A stretch of 64,000 nucleotides of DNA from Glandiceps talaboti (lineage: Eukaryota; Hemichordata; Enteropneusta; Spengelidae). A model generated the notes under the pieces. The model did not search any database. It worked only from the letters and a program-made list of their open reading frames with translations, and was not told the origin of the DNA. Below are positions 14,261 through 23,959 of the stretch, piece by piece. Made by a program: the position numbers and the translations under genes. How positions within the stretch are numbered: position 1 is the stretch's first letter; every line of letters begins with the position of its first letter. The stretch lies in NCBI RefSeq assembly GCF_964340395.1, contig NC_135558.1:2681501-2745500 (forward strand), given 5' to 3'.

Positions 14261-17200
14261 CAGGCATGTAATATATTTTGCATTCAGGTTGACTTATTCT
14301 ACCACAGTGTACGCTTCCATATCACAGCCTCTCAGCTACCCATGTAGTTTTTTTGTCAAGTTCACTTACCTAATCTAATCCTACCATAGGACAACAACAT
14401 TACATACACAACTGATAGAATCTTAATATAATATCTTACAATCTTAAAACTGGTTTTCTCTGAATAATAAACAATGTCATACTTCCTTCTTTCAGTCATT
14501 CCTGAATTAAAAGACAAACCAGGCTTTACAGCATTCTGGATGAAATGTTGTCTGCAACCTGTCATTCTGTATGTGTCTGTGGAAAGTGTTATAGTACAGT
14601 TTGAGTTACAGTTTGGAGCTAGACTCAGAACAAGTCATCCGACAGTAGCTGACAATGGTAAGTGTGTTTTCTAAACTTACATGGTTGGGTTAAGTTACTA
14701 CCGGTACATGTAGTTCAGGGAATGCTAAACATCAGGGTTGAAAGTTTCACTAGGTGTAGATCACAACAATGATAAAGATGACGCCGATGATGACAATGAC
14801 TCAAATTTGACATTCGTATTGGAAGAGTGGATTTTAAAATACCATAGGTTAATGGAGATGAATAGTAAAGACAGAAGTAATGATTGAATGTTTTCCCTGT
14901 ATAGTTTTCCAGACTTTAGTCAAGACTATGGTGGACAGATCATCAGTAGACATGCAACATTGTAACTATTACGTCACTTTGTATCAGTTCACTGAATGGT
15001 GTATAGCAAGTCATAAACAAGACTTGGAACAGTACATTGCAGAATTGGTCAATGAATGTAAGTATATCAGAGTTAGTCAATGAATGTAAGTACATCAGAG
15101 TTAGTCAATGAATGTAAAAGTACATTGCAGAATTGGTCAATGAATGTAAGTACACCAGAGTTAGTCAATGAATGTAAGTACATCAGAGTTAGTCAATGAA
15201 TGTAAAAGTACATTGCAGAATTAGTCAATGAATGTAAGTACACCAGAGTTAGTCAATGAATGTAAGTACAGCAGAGTTAGGCAATGAATGTAAGTACATC
15301 AGAGTCAGTCAATGAATGTAAGTACATCAGAGTCAGTCAATGAATGTAAGTACTTCAGAGTTAGTCAATGAATGTAAGTACATCAGAGTTAGTCGATGAA
15401 TGTAAATACTTCAGAGTTAGTCAATGAATGTAAGTACATCAGAGTTAGTCGATGAATGTAAATACATCAGAGTCAGTCAATGAATGTAAGTACATCAAAG
15501 TCAGTCAATGAATGTAAGTACACCAGAGTCAGTCAATGAATGTAAGTACTTCAGAGTTAGTCAATGAATGTAAGTACTTCAGAGTTAGTCAATGAATGTA
15601 AGTATTTCAGAGTTAGTCGATGAATGTAAGTACTTCAGAGTTAGTCAATGAATGTAAGTATTTCAGAGTTAGTCAATGAATGTAAATACTTCAGAGTTAG
15701 TCAATGACTGTACTTCAGTGATTACAGTTACTCTAATATTCTTAACTGTCTCACCTGTAGTGTCCATCAATGAAACTCTCCAACCATCAAATGAAGATGT
15801 CTTGAAGGATTTGAAGAAACTTCCCAAAGTTCCCCTGCCAAGTAGTAATCTCATTAGTTTAGCTATGCTGTTATTAGAAGCTGATCCTACAACTAAAACT
15901 GGTGTCAGTATTTACATGGAAATGATGGCCACAGATAACAATTGGAAGAAACAGGTAACTATGACAACAGATGACAAATTGAATGAGACAGGTAACTATA
16001 GCACCACATGACAATTTAATGAGACAGGTAACTGACAACAGGTAATAATTGGAAGAAACATGTTACTATGACAACTGATAGGAATAGAATGAGACAGGTA
16101 ACTATGACAACAAATAACAATGGGAAGTCAGACTTTGTAAAATAATGATCCATATTTTGTTTTTTACAGGCTGTGAATGTCTTTTTAGAATGTTTAGAAG
16201 AAAAAGATCAAGCACTTAGGCAGGCTGGCTGTCTAGCACTTGGCAGTATAAATGTAAGTAATTAGTGTAAAGAATAAAATAAACAACTGCATGTACATAG
16301 ATATTTGACAACTGCATGTACCTAGATATTTGAGTACATCTACCTACTAAGTTGTTTGCATGTACTGTGTCTTGGGATGCTCACATACATCATACATTTG
16401 TACGTACGTATGTATGTATGTATGTATGTATTCATGTATGATTGCATACATACAGTTTCTAAACTGAAAATGTAGTCATTAAGAAAGTACAGAAAAAGAA
16501 AATCGGGTCATTGAGAATTCACATTTCACCCTACTGTCACAGTGCTCAGAAACAATCCTGTATTCATGAAATGAAGATATGTTAGCTTTATAAACTTTTT
16601 TTGTTCCTTTTTAGGCAAGCAGCTGTATTGAACATTTACTGTACCTATGTAGATGTGATGTTGATGACGTAAAGCAGTGTGCTAAGGATACACTCTTGTC
16701 CTTTGGTAAGTGTGCTAGGGATACTCTCTTGTCCTTTGCTAAGTGTGCTAGGGATACTCTCTTGTCCTTTGGTAAGTGTGCTAAGGATACTCTCTTGTCC
16801 TTTGGTAAGTGTGATAGGGATACTCTCTTGTCCTTTGGTAAGTGTGCTAGGGATACTCTCTTGTCCTTTGGTAAGTGTGCTAGGGATACTTGCTTGTCCT
16901 TTGGTAAGTGTGCTAGGGATACTCTCTTGTCCTTTGGTAAGTGTGCTAGGGATACTCTATTGTCCTTTGCTAAGTGTGCTAGGGATACTCGCTTGTCCTT
17001 TGGTAAGTGTGCTAGGGATACTCTCATAAGAGAAAGCTAAATAAATGTTTCCATATTACTTACAATACTGGGCCCACTTTAATAACACAAATGAGAACTG
17101 AATGAACTCATCAAAACTCAACTCAAAGGGTTTCCAAAAGTTCTGAGTATCTTTTGTCCTGTTAACAGAACATCATCAGATCAGTCCCCCCCCCCCATTA

Positions 17201-17395
17201 CTTACTCTACATGATGTTAAGATGCTGATATGGTTGAATTGCCAATTTATTAAATGTATGTATCTTTGAATGTCAACAGGTGAAGAAGGCAAACTAGCCT
17301 ATGACCAAGCGTTAGCCTCCAGTCAACAGATGTTAGAATCTCTTGCAGTTTGTCCAGGACTCTCCGGTACATGTCAGATGACCACAGAACTATAG
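564..17395 (+). CDS. RIPOR: RIPOR/FAM65 Rho-interacting cell polarization regulator (5' partial)
   Basis: Exons: 564-587, 3454-3482, 5699-5772, 7813-7910, 8127-8190, 8560-8603, 9015-9140, 9350-9439, 10516-10577, 11404-11512, 12049-12237, 12413-12708, 13099-13240, 13934-14063, 14496-14657, 14905-15057, 15761-15954, 16170-16253, 16615-16705, 17280-17395. All join in phase with GT-AG borders and total 2277 nt (758 codons plus TAG). Residues 1-96 hold the N-terminal helical region ([17 protein letters not shown]). Residues 97-205 are the C2-like PL48 domain ([47 protein letters not shown]). Residues 240-405 are a variable acidic linker with the conserved [12 protein letters not shown]. From about 430 to the end is a HEAT/ARM-like helical region ([35 protein letters not shown]). 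Each block matches vertebrate RIPOR1-3 in order. The family binds Rho GTPases and controls polarity, filopodia and Golgi orientation; that role is inferred by homology. The 5' exons are outside the window, and two introns begin with arrays copying the splice donor. Confidence 0.93.
588..3453 (+). other. RIPOR intron between two short exons
   Basis: This 2.9-kb intron separates a 24-nt exon from a 29-nt exon. It is dominated by the 34-bp hairpin minisatellite described separately. A 61-codon ORF at 1404-1589 with one hydrophobic stretch is the only open frame with any protein-like character. I could not match it to anything and regard it as chance. Confidence 0.7.
1709..3385 (+). repeat. 34-bp minisatellite with internal inverted repeat
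   Basis: About 45 head-to-tail copies of a 34-bp unit. The unit reads gggttggcataaattat followed by ccaaccatgcatactct. The array is very regular from about 1825 to 3340 and degenerate at both ends. Each unit carries ggttgg and its complement ccaacc about 10 nt apart, so every repeat could form a small hairpin. Point variants (actct, aatct, attct, gcgttgac) recur in patches, as expected from unequal exchange. Confidence 0.95.
3561..3651 (+). repeat. (AC)n microsatellite
   Basis: About 90 bp of nearly pure AC dinucleotide, 80 bp downstream of the 29-nt RIPOR exon. Confidence 0.97.
3652..5698 (+). other. RIPOR intron, no gene seen
   Basis: AT-rich intronic sequence. Short open frames here are isolated, lack splice-site support and show no similarity to RIPOR. 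The intron ends in the acceptor at 5689-5698. Confidence 0.6.
5790..6285 (+). repeat. 35/37-bp minisatellite next to a RIPOR splice donor
   Basis: About 14 tandem copies begin 17 bp after the donor of the exon 5699-5772. The unit reads ctgtgaagtctgtcttctag followed by tactagatgaaatct. Units come in two lengths, 35 and 37 bp, differing by one extra CT. Each unit contains an acceptor-like tctgtcttctag. The reverse strand reads as a repetitive open frame at 6030-6308, which is an artefact of the repeat. Confidence 0.95.
6393..6661 (+). repeat. Three tandem copies of an ~85-90-bp unit
   Basis: The segment from gttaaggccttctttactaa to tatgtagtgcagc occurs three times. The second copy carries a small insertion and the third is more diverged. 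Confidence 0.9.
6662..7812 (+). repeat. RIPOR intron with a diverged direct duplication
   Basis: Two related segments begin near 7457 and 7650. They share gagattaac, a run resembling ctcaacaaaactcaagttt, and gttagc-aggtatctttaggtcagc. A weaker relative lies at 17077-17160 in a later intron of the same gene, so this may be an old dispersed element. Nothing else is visible up to the acceptor at 7812. Confidence 0.6.
9489..9903. mobile_element. MITE-like element with ~110-bp terminal inverted repeats
   Basis: The left arm, about 9494-9602, starts attctcgctacctgcaatac. The right arm, about 9774-9898, ends gtattgcagatagcgagaat and is its reverse complement over about 110 bp with scattered mismatches. 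The centre has no coding capacity. Size (~400 bp), long terminal inverted repeats and an intronic site fit a miniature inverted-repeat transposable element. I could not find a clear target-site duplication, so the superfamily is unknown. A related terminus occurs at 10638-11107. Confidence 0.85.
10050..10430 (+). repeat. Composite tandem repeat rich in cacatgatgtcac
   Basis: A higher-order unit of about 120-130 bp repeats roughly three times. It combines cacatgatgtcac-attatgcaa, taacttctgaatcac, and tagctttgatcacatgat. The sub-blocks are themselves related. Confidence 0.85.
10638..10834. mobile_element. Second, short member of the MITE family
   Basis: The segment starting attcttggtacctgtgatag at 10638-10666 is inversely repeated at 10807-10834, ending gcaggtaccgataat. 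The arms match over about 29 bp. The termini resemble those of the 9489-9903 element (attctc--tacctgcaata), which places both in one family. Confidence 0.65.
10775..11107 (+). repeat. 68-bp tandem array derived from a MITE terminus
   Basis: About five copies of a 68-bp unit. The unit runs from aagtcaaccttcttgttcta through ttttgaccctctagcatgag to gtaaaatgctattgcaggta-ttgagaat. Read on the minus strand, each unit starts like the MITE arm (attctcaatacctgcaatag, then gggtcaaaatagaac), so the array looks like amplification of one element end. Confidence 0.85.
11525..11995 (+). repeat. (CTGT)n-type microsatellite, imperfect
   Basis: About 450 bp of TCTG/TGTC tetranucleotide repeat with tctctg variants. 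It starts about 12 bp after the donor of the exon 11404-11512. Long open frames on both strands here (rich in Ser-Val-Cys-Leu or Asp-Arg-Gln-Thr) are consequences of the repeat, not genes. Confidence 0.95.
12825..13050. mobile_element. Possible SINE-like or dispersed-element fragment
   Basis: The segment holds an (AAT)n run, tttttatatagcgctttccc, a tract ending cttcctcaactccctgggga, and gataaagagcgccctcaatg. The AAT run beside atatagcgctttcc resembles the tails of short interspersed elements seen in many marine invertebrate genomes. That identification is from memory and is not proven. It lies in a RIPOR intron. Confidence 0.35.
13408..13487 (+). repeat. Direct duplication of ~39 bp
   Basis: gtctagttcctatacagtat followed by cgttacgatttac occurs twice in tandem, identical or nearly so. 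Confidence 0.9.
14189..14262 (+). repeat. (GT)n microsatellite
   Basis: About 70 bp of GT repeat with one tatg interruption, in the intron after the RIPOR exon 13934-14063. Confidence 0.97.
15038..15712 (+). repeat. 28-bp minisatellite copying a RIPOR exon end and its splice donor
   Basis: The exon 14905-15057 ends gtcaatgaat with donor gtaagt. The array that follows repeats a 28-bp unit containing the same gtcaatgaatgtaagtac about 23 times. Two units near 15121 and 15208 also carry tacattgcagaatt, which lies further inside the exon, so the array grew out of the exon boundary. Most copies keep GTAAGT; a few read gtaaat or gtaaaa. Use of the next donor would shift the frame (28 nt) and bring in a stop at 15081-15083. 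Confidence 0.95.
16398..16432 (+). repeat. (GTAT)n microsatellite
   Basis: A short gtat/gtac tetranucleotide run inside a RIPOR intron. Confidence 0.9.
16675..17031 (+). repeat. 33-bp in-frame minisatellite carrying multiple splice donors
   Basis: The exon 16615-16705 ends aaggatacactcttgtccttt-g before gtaagt. The 33-bp unit tgtgctagggatactctctt-gtcctttggtaag then repeats 10 times. Potential exon ends with intact ctttg|gtaagt lie at 16705, 16771, 16804, 16837, 16870, 16903, 16936 and 17002. Copies at 16738 and 16969 read ctttgctaag and have lost the GT. Because 33 nt is 11 codons and no unit contains a stop, the frame stays open to 17040. The first donor gives the protein expected from RIPOR homology. 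Confidence 0.95.
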
Positions 17396-19860
17396 TCAAA
17401 GACATTACACAGATCTGTAGACACTACACTACGCTCATCATTGTAAAACTTCAAAATTAGTGACCATACTAAAACCTGTTTATCTGGGATCACATTAAAT
17501 TCCCACCTCACTTCAACCGAATGTTTATTTATACAAACCTTCAGTAAACTTATAATACGGATATTTGCAAATTATACAAATATGTTTACCACCTCTGTCA
17601 CCATAGCAACCAGGTACATGTATATGATATCACGATTATGATCAAAAATTTTTGTGTAATATTTTATTTTCAAGAGAGTTATTTCATTTTTGCTTGAAAT
17701 GTGTGTGAGCAGTGTTGTGTGTAGATATTTTGTCATCAGTCATGTATTAAGTAAGTATATTTTCAGAAATGTTATTCTTATGTGAATTTTATTTAATATC
17801 ACAGTGGAGGTGAGAAATTGAAAACAGTCGAATTGATACATGCTAGCACATAGAATTATACCATCTATTTGCCTGAATAGCCTAAATGTATATCTCAATG
17901 TATTACCGTACAAATGATGTTGCCATGGTGTTCCACTCATGTGACATGATATTGTTTACATATACTCAGACAACTTCAAATGCAAAAGAAAGAATTCTAT
18001 AGGTGTCATCGTACACAGTTGGGATGTAGAAGTAGACAAGTTATCATGTTGATTATTAGTTGGAAAGTAAACAATTGAAGTCATTAATATTGTCAAGACC
18101 ATGTGTAATGTTTTGAGTAGAATCATGTTTCTACTGCACTGTAAAAGGATAGCAACACTTTATCACTTTTCATTGTGATCGAGTACAGGATCCTGCTGTG
18201 TTTGCTGTCTTTCTGTTTTTATTAGTCTGGTGTTGAAATTTGTCTTTCTTTGTGTCAAAATATGTCACCTGAGTGAAACACCAAACCTACATCATATCTA
18301 CCATATGTTGTAAAACCAACTTGCCAACCGTCAATGGCAGAAATACTTTCCTTTTTGTTCAACCAATTTTTCTTTTCCACTGCTCAAAATTTCTCAGTGT
18401 ATGCTTTAAATCTTGCAATGTTGACTACATAAAAAGTAGGACTAGATAATATTATTAGTAGTACTGGTAATCCATGGAAAGTGCAATAACTGATAAACCT
18501 ATCCACAATTATGTTTAGTTGAATCTTAGAAAATATAGCCAAAGAAGTCTTTTATGGTAAGAACTACTATGAGCATTCAAATTGCATTATGTGACTGTCA
18601 GTGTCCAGGAACACATTCAGAGGGTAGATCTGTACAGTTGAGACATACTTGTCTCTCTTAAAGTAAGTTTTGACTCTTTAGTAGCTTTTAGCTATAAAAA
18701 GAACTATAGTTACTGCTGTGATTTAGCCACATTTAATATACTGTCTGTCCCAATATCTGTATTTCTGTGACCATATATGTACCCTTTTACTACCATTGTC
18801 ACTGTAAGTACTAACACATCACATAAAATGCAATATGTCATTGCTAGACTAGACAGTTTCACAGTACAACCGACATATATGTAAAATTATCAAGTACTAA
18901 TATGAGTTGTCTGTGGTATTCCAGCAATGTATAACCATATGAACAAACTAAATAATTCATAGTATATTCGTAAGTGTTGGCATTTTGTAGTCTGTGTGGT
19001 GTGCCATGTCAGTGTGCCATCATGCATCAGCCAACATCTTTTGCGTCTATACGACAACATATCTCACAGTCCAGGCTGTTTGCAGATTTTATTTGGTTAC
19101 ACTTTGTTTTCTCTGATTAAACTTGGCTGAAGTCACTCTTACATTCAAACGAAACGTTTAGCCATCAGACTGTAACAGATTTCTCTTATTGGCTGTTTTA
19201 GCATCACTGTTGATGGATACATATACAACTCAGTGACACTTCAGTGCTGATAGTTTTAACTTTAGTGTCCAAAATATATATATAATATAAAAGTATAGCA
19301 TTAGAGATAATTAATTTGATAGATTTATTTATTTATCACAGATCATCAAGTTTATTAAATTTTACTGAGAAACACCTTTGTATAACATTGTTTAAATCGA
19401 CTAGCCTGGTTGGTAACAATACTTGGTGAGCAGTTACTTGATATAAACACATACCAGGTTTATCTTGTAAGTTTATGCTGCATAAAAATGGTCGACACAG
19501 ACTGGTAGCTAGTTGTCATAGTAACCCACTCAATGAGTACAATTCAGTTTGGTTTTATAGTGCAAGCTATATAACTCAAAAAGTTCCTATATGGATCACT
19601 AAAGAATCTACTTAAAATAGGTGTTTATAACTACCTTGCTTTTTATACCCCAATGTGGGTGGGGGTGGGGGGGGGGGTTAAGAATACTTTAATTACTATA
19701 CTAAACTATGCTATACTAGCATTTCTCACATATGTTAGACACATTGTAAAGTTGCTAAGACTTAAATGAACATTTATAATTAGAGTAAATGATAGATGTA
19801 ACTAACTAAACATAAATCATTCAAGTAGTTAATGCAACCATATTTTAACTAATGTCAGAG
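17396..19860. other. RIPOR: RIPOR 3' untranslated/downstream region
   Basis: No coding exon is seen. The RIPOR 3' UTR must start here, but I cannot place its end: no canonical AATAAA is visible until about 20772. Variant ATTAAA hexamers occur near 17490 and 19356. Other notable content is a G-run near 19659-19678. Confidence 0.5.
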
Positions 19861-19864
19861 GTCA

Positions 19865-20290
19865 TTGGAATCAACCATTTTTTGAAAAGGGATTAATAGG
19901 ATCAAAAATGTTATGAGAGAGGCCAGTAGGATCAACCATTCTTTGAATGGGGTTAATAGCATCAATCATTTTGTGATGGAGTTGGCTAGGATTATCCAAT
20001 TCTTGAAAGTGGTTGTAAATTAAGATCAGTAATTTCCTGAAATGGGATTGACCATTTTTTGGAAGGGGTTAATGGGATTGACCATTTTTTGGAAGGGGTT
20101 AATGGGATTGACTATTTCTTGACAGGGGTTAATGGGATTCCCTTTCTGGAAAGGCGTTGGTAGGATCACTCTTTTCTTGGAAGGGGTTAGTAGGGCCTAG
20201 GGGGATCAACTGATTGACACTACAGAGAGGTCAGTGGAGTCAACCAATACTTGAGAGAGGGTCAAAGGAGTCAACCATTTTGATAGAAAA
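19865..20290 (+). repeat. Degenerate tandem repeat (ggggttaatgggattgacca)
   Basis: Roughly ten diverged units of about 30-45 bp with the core gggattgaccattttttgga-agg. The middle copies, near 20040-20130, are almost identical. The position is downstream of RIPOR. Confidence 0.85.
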
Positions 20291-20694
20291 GGCTGGAATA
20301 CAAAGATGAACAGAGTTGAAATTCATTTGACTTTCTGCAGAACAAATGACAATTGTCAAAGTAAAAAGTTTCTATCTCGACTACTTTGCACTCACTAAAA
20401 ATTAGCAAACTGTAGACAAATGATCACATAATATCTGTGTTTTATAAGGCGACCAGAATACAAAACTGTAGTTGCATAGTAAACTACTGAGTAGTTTACA
20501 TTTCCTTTGTCAGAATTTCCTCAGCGTAAACATGTCTCTTACATTCAACTTTTTGAATGTGTATAGTCGTTCATAATGTAGGACAAACGTAGTGTTATTA
20601 GATGCCTGGCTGTATAGTGACATGCAATTCATGGAAGTACTTATTTACTATGTAATGTTAATTTTAATGATGAAATCATGTATTAAATTTTGGT

Positions 20695-20985
20695 GGTGAG
20701 TACAACAGTATCTCAAATAACATGGTTGATATCAAGTTGTGCACCATTTTAACTGGAATACAGCTGTTGCAATAAATGTGTTGCCTTTTTAAGGTCAATT
20801 TTGAAGAAAAAAAATCATGTTTAAATGTTGCTAAAACAGTATCTCAAATAGCTTGGCTGACATCAGGTTGTGCACTATGTTTGATACTTGAATACAGCTA
20901 TTGCAATAAATGTGTTGCCATGGTATTTGTATACTGGAATACAGCTATTGCCACAAATGTGTTGTCTTTATGTTACACATTTGTT
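20695..20985 (+). repeat. Degenerate repeat with acagctgttgcaataaatgt
   Basis: Two to three diverged copies of a segment holding cagtatctcaaata, gttgtgcac, and tacagctattgcaataaatg-tgttgcc. AATAAA hexamers occur inside the copies and at 21092. They could serve RIPOR polyadenylation, but nothing proves it. Confidence 0.75.
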
Positions 20986-21104
20986 GTGGTATGTATAAGA
21001 AGTACATGGGATCCATAAAAATGACGTTGAGACACATTTTGTTTTGGTTTGTTGAAAATAGTACTACTTGAAACCTAGTAGATCAGGATAAAAATAAAGT
21101 TTTG

Positions 21105-21240
21105 ATTTGCTTTGCCTGCTTTGTAGTCTGCAAAGTACGCCTTGTGAGGGCGCCCTCACACATCAGTCAACCTCTTTCACAGATAGAGCAGGCCAGGGAG
21201 GACACTGCAACATGATATATCTGACAGTCTACACCCTCCT
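21105..21240. mobile_element. Dispersed repeat copy A
   Basis: The segment with gccctcacacatcagtcaac, then cag-ccagggaggacac, is closely related to 58490-58600 inside a Cav2 intron. Shorter relatives with gagggcgcyct motifs occur near 13028, 22011 and 35573. Two independent sites sharing about 100 bp indicate a dispersed element. It has no coding capacity. Confidence 0.6.
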
Positions 21241-22564
21241 TGCTATGATGTATATTAGCATTATATTGGATCCTTCGAGTGTTGACAAAAAGTTAAACAG
21301 TTTGTTATTCAATGTCAGATGAGATGTTCATCAATAAGTCCACTCTGTTATTTCCCATTGTGCCATATACAAATTCTTTATTTATTACTGTTCATCATGA
21401 CCTGGGTCATGACCTTTCAACCCTTACTTCAACTATTCTTATCCAATCAATTGCTGTCATTTTGATATGGATAAGAGTAAGTTGTAACTAAATGTACTTT
21501 GCCAGATATTTCAAATTTCGAGGATGAAATGTATACGTTCCTTAGACTTGTTATACAGTTCATAAAACGTGCTGTGACAAACTTGCCATAATAATTGTAG
21601 TTTGCTTTTGATTTCAAACAATTTTATTTATATACAAATCGCTTATTAACACAATTTATTTGTAAAATAATTATAAAGAAATTATGATATTTTTTATTTT
21701 GTATTAATGTCATTATTTGTTAAATTTACAAATTTTTGACTTAGAATCGTCGAAATTGTCAATGTCGATATATGTAATTTATTTTGAGATGCCTTTTGTA
21801 TCTGTTGTTCTTTGTGTTCTCAGTTGTACAAATGTGTTGCCAAACTGAGGATATAGAATAATGTAGTAGTTATAGTAAGTGAAAGTAGTCAGTTTAAATA
21901 AATGGCATTTATTCTGGCTGAAATAAGTCATGCCCACAGTGTGTATTCATGCCAGTCAAGGCATGTTGTTGCGCCCCTCAACGGTGAACTTAAAAAGACA
22001 TTTATGTTGTGTGAGGGCGCTCTAACATGGCAAACCTTGAATACTCGACTCTGCAACCTTTATAACAATAAGCTGGAACATCAGAAAAGTTTGCAATAGA
22101 GCACCGTTAGATAGAAGCTCACTCTACCAAATACAAAAGTCAGCCAACCATTTTCACATTTGAAATTCAATATTTTGTGTTGCTATACGTTAAGCTGATT
22201 ATTCATAATGTAGTATGTTTGAAATTTATATGCTGTGGCCTGACAGCTAGCAATGTTTTAGTATGAATTTGTAAAACTAGTCAGTTATTGACTGTCTTTA
22301 TCACTCAGTTTTGTATACTTAGTTTGTCAGTTGTTGTATTAACTGTCTTCCCTTGAATAGTATAATGCAGTAAAGAAAAGGTTCTTTTATTGTATACTGT
22401 GTGGTATTTTTTTTATTGGTCCATATGAATGTGTTCTGTCTGTGTATGTATTGTGTCTAGAGGGCTATTGGAACGAGTTCTGTTCGTACATTCACGTGGG
22501 TATATTATTATTTATAGACAAGTTTGCTGTGCTATATGAACAGTGAGGAAATTTTCAGTTATCG

Positions 22565-22733
22565 TATGTGTGTATGTATGTATGCATTCGTGTGTATGTA
22601 TGTATGTGTGTATGCTATGTGTGTGTATGTGTATGTGAGTGCACGCGTGTATGTATGTATGTATGTGTGCGTATGTATGTGTGCGCGCGTGTGTATGTAT
22701 GTGTGCACACGTGTGTGTGTGTGTGTGTGTAGA
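22565..22733 (+). repeat. (GTAT/GTGT)n microsatellite
   Basis: Mixed TATG, TGTG and GCGC alternating purine-pyrimidine repeat. Open frames on both strands here are repeat artefacts. Confidence 0.95.
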
Positions 22734-22737
22734 ATAG

Positions 22738-22965
22738 AATAGATTGAAATCTTTATTGCATCCATTAAAAAAAACTTTAACAATATATACGTACACACAC
22801 ACATACACACAAGTACATACAATAACAAACTTGTTACATATTATTTAGCTTTTTGCAATGTATTGAGTTACAAACACAGATTTTGTCAATATTGTTTCAC
22901 ATTGATATTTCAAGTAATAAATATACAATCCTCATCCATACAGCCACTTTAACCACACACAGTGC
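22738..22965. mobile_element. Copy of a foldback element (related to 61101-61451)
   Basis: The segment shares acaataacaaac, tagctttttgcaatgtattg, agttacaaacacaga, cattgatatttcaagta and atcctcatccata-c--ccac in the same order as 61203-61451. The left inverted arm is not clear here, so this may be a truncated copy. Confidence 0.7.
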
Positions 22966-23953
22966 TTTCTATAATCAACATTCATCATTGATGTAACTGT
23001 GCTTTCTTTGTTTTTATAATAGATTAATATTATATAGACATAATTTGCCTGTATCATCTGAGGAAATGCCGTGGTCATCTTGCCAGCATTGTACTTTAGA
23101 ATGACAACAAACAGAAATATTAATTCAGTGTCTCTATCAAATCATCCTGTATTTAACAATCATGAAAATGAATACTCAAAGAAAACATCTGATTCAACAT
23201 TTTTCTTTAAAGTTTATAAATAGAAAACTTCAAATCAGATACAGAAATTTCAATCTTACAACTGTGCTGAGAATGAAAGTAAATTTAGTTACAGTCTGTG
23301 AAAATCAACAAATGATACAAAAGTAAAAAGTGATCTCTTGCATGTATTATGTACATTATGATTACATTCCTCAATATCTGACCAAAAAAACATCTTTAGC
23401 TTTACTATTTACATATCTTTTGGATGTGAGACATTTTTGATTAAAATTCATAGCATATACTGTAGTGCAGTGTGCCATCTCTTATGATAGCCAAGTTTTG
23501 TTGTTGTGGGTCAGTATGATAAAAACTGCCATTTCTTGTGAGTCACCACATAGTAAGAGATAGGGGAACACCAAATTTTGGTGTGTCTCTAGAAACTGTG
23601 CTTTAGTGACATGTCAAATTGGCCTAGAGGGCACACTGCTGTAGTGTGCAATTTTAGTCAATGAAGCAGCAAAAATAGTAGGTAAATGGTTGAATTTCAA
23701 ACTAGCTGTGCACTGTAGACAGACTATTTTATGGAATGTATACAGGTACATTCGAATTTTTCATTTCAGTGATCAATTTGATGCTTTCCATATATTGTTG
23801 TATGGTAGGTTCACATATAATAAGTATACCACTATCAATGCTACCCTCTGTAATACTCCATGTTATCAGATTTTAACCCCCCCCCCCCACCCCACCCCTA
23901 CCCAATGTCCTCCTTCAACCTTCCATTGATGTGGTATTTTAATATCATGTCTA
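22966..23953. other. Intergenic tail between convergent RIPOR and LRRIQ3
   Basis: AT-rich sequence without a supported exon. A C-rich run lies at 23878-23905. If LRRIQ3 uses a distal polyadenylation site, part of this is its 3' UTR. Confidence 0.5.
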
Positions 23954-23959
23954 TTTATT
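23954..23959 (-). terminator. LRRIQ3: Poly(A) hexamer AATAAA overlapping the LRRIQ3 stop codon
   Basis: On the minus strand the last codons read gtgaaataaatag. The TAA stop at 23957-23955 sits inside AATAAA at 23959-23954. If this hexamer is used, the 3' UTR would be only some tens of bases. A variant ATTAAA follows about 15 bp downstream. Confidence 0.35.

Noticed and set aside
22512-22828. Cys/Val- and His/Thr-rich ORFs
   Set aside because: They are encoded by the alternating GTAT/GTGT simple repeat on both strands.
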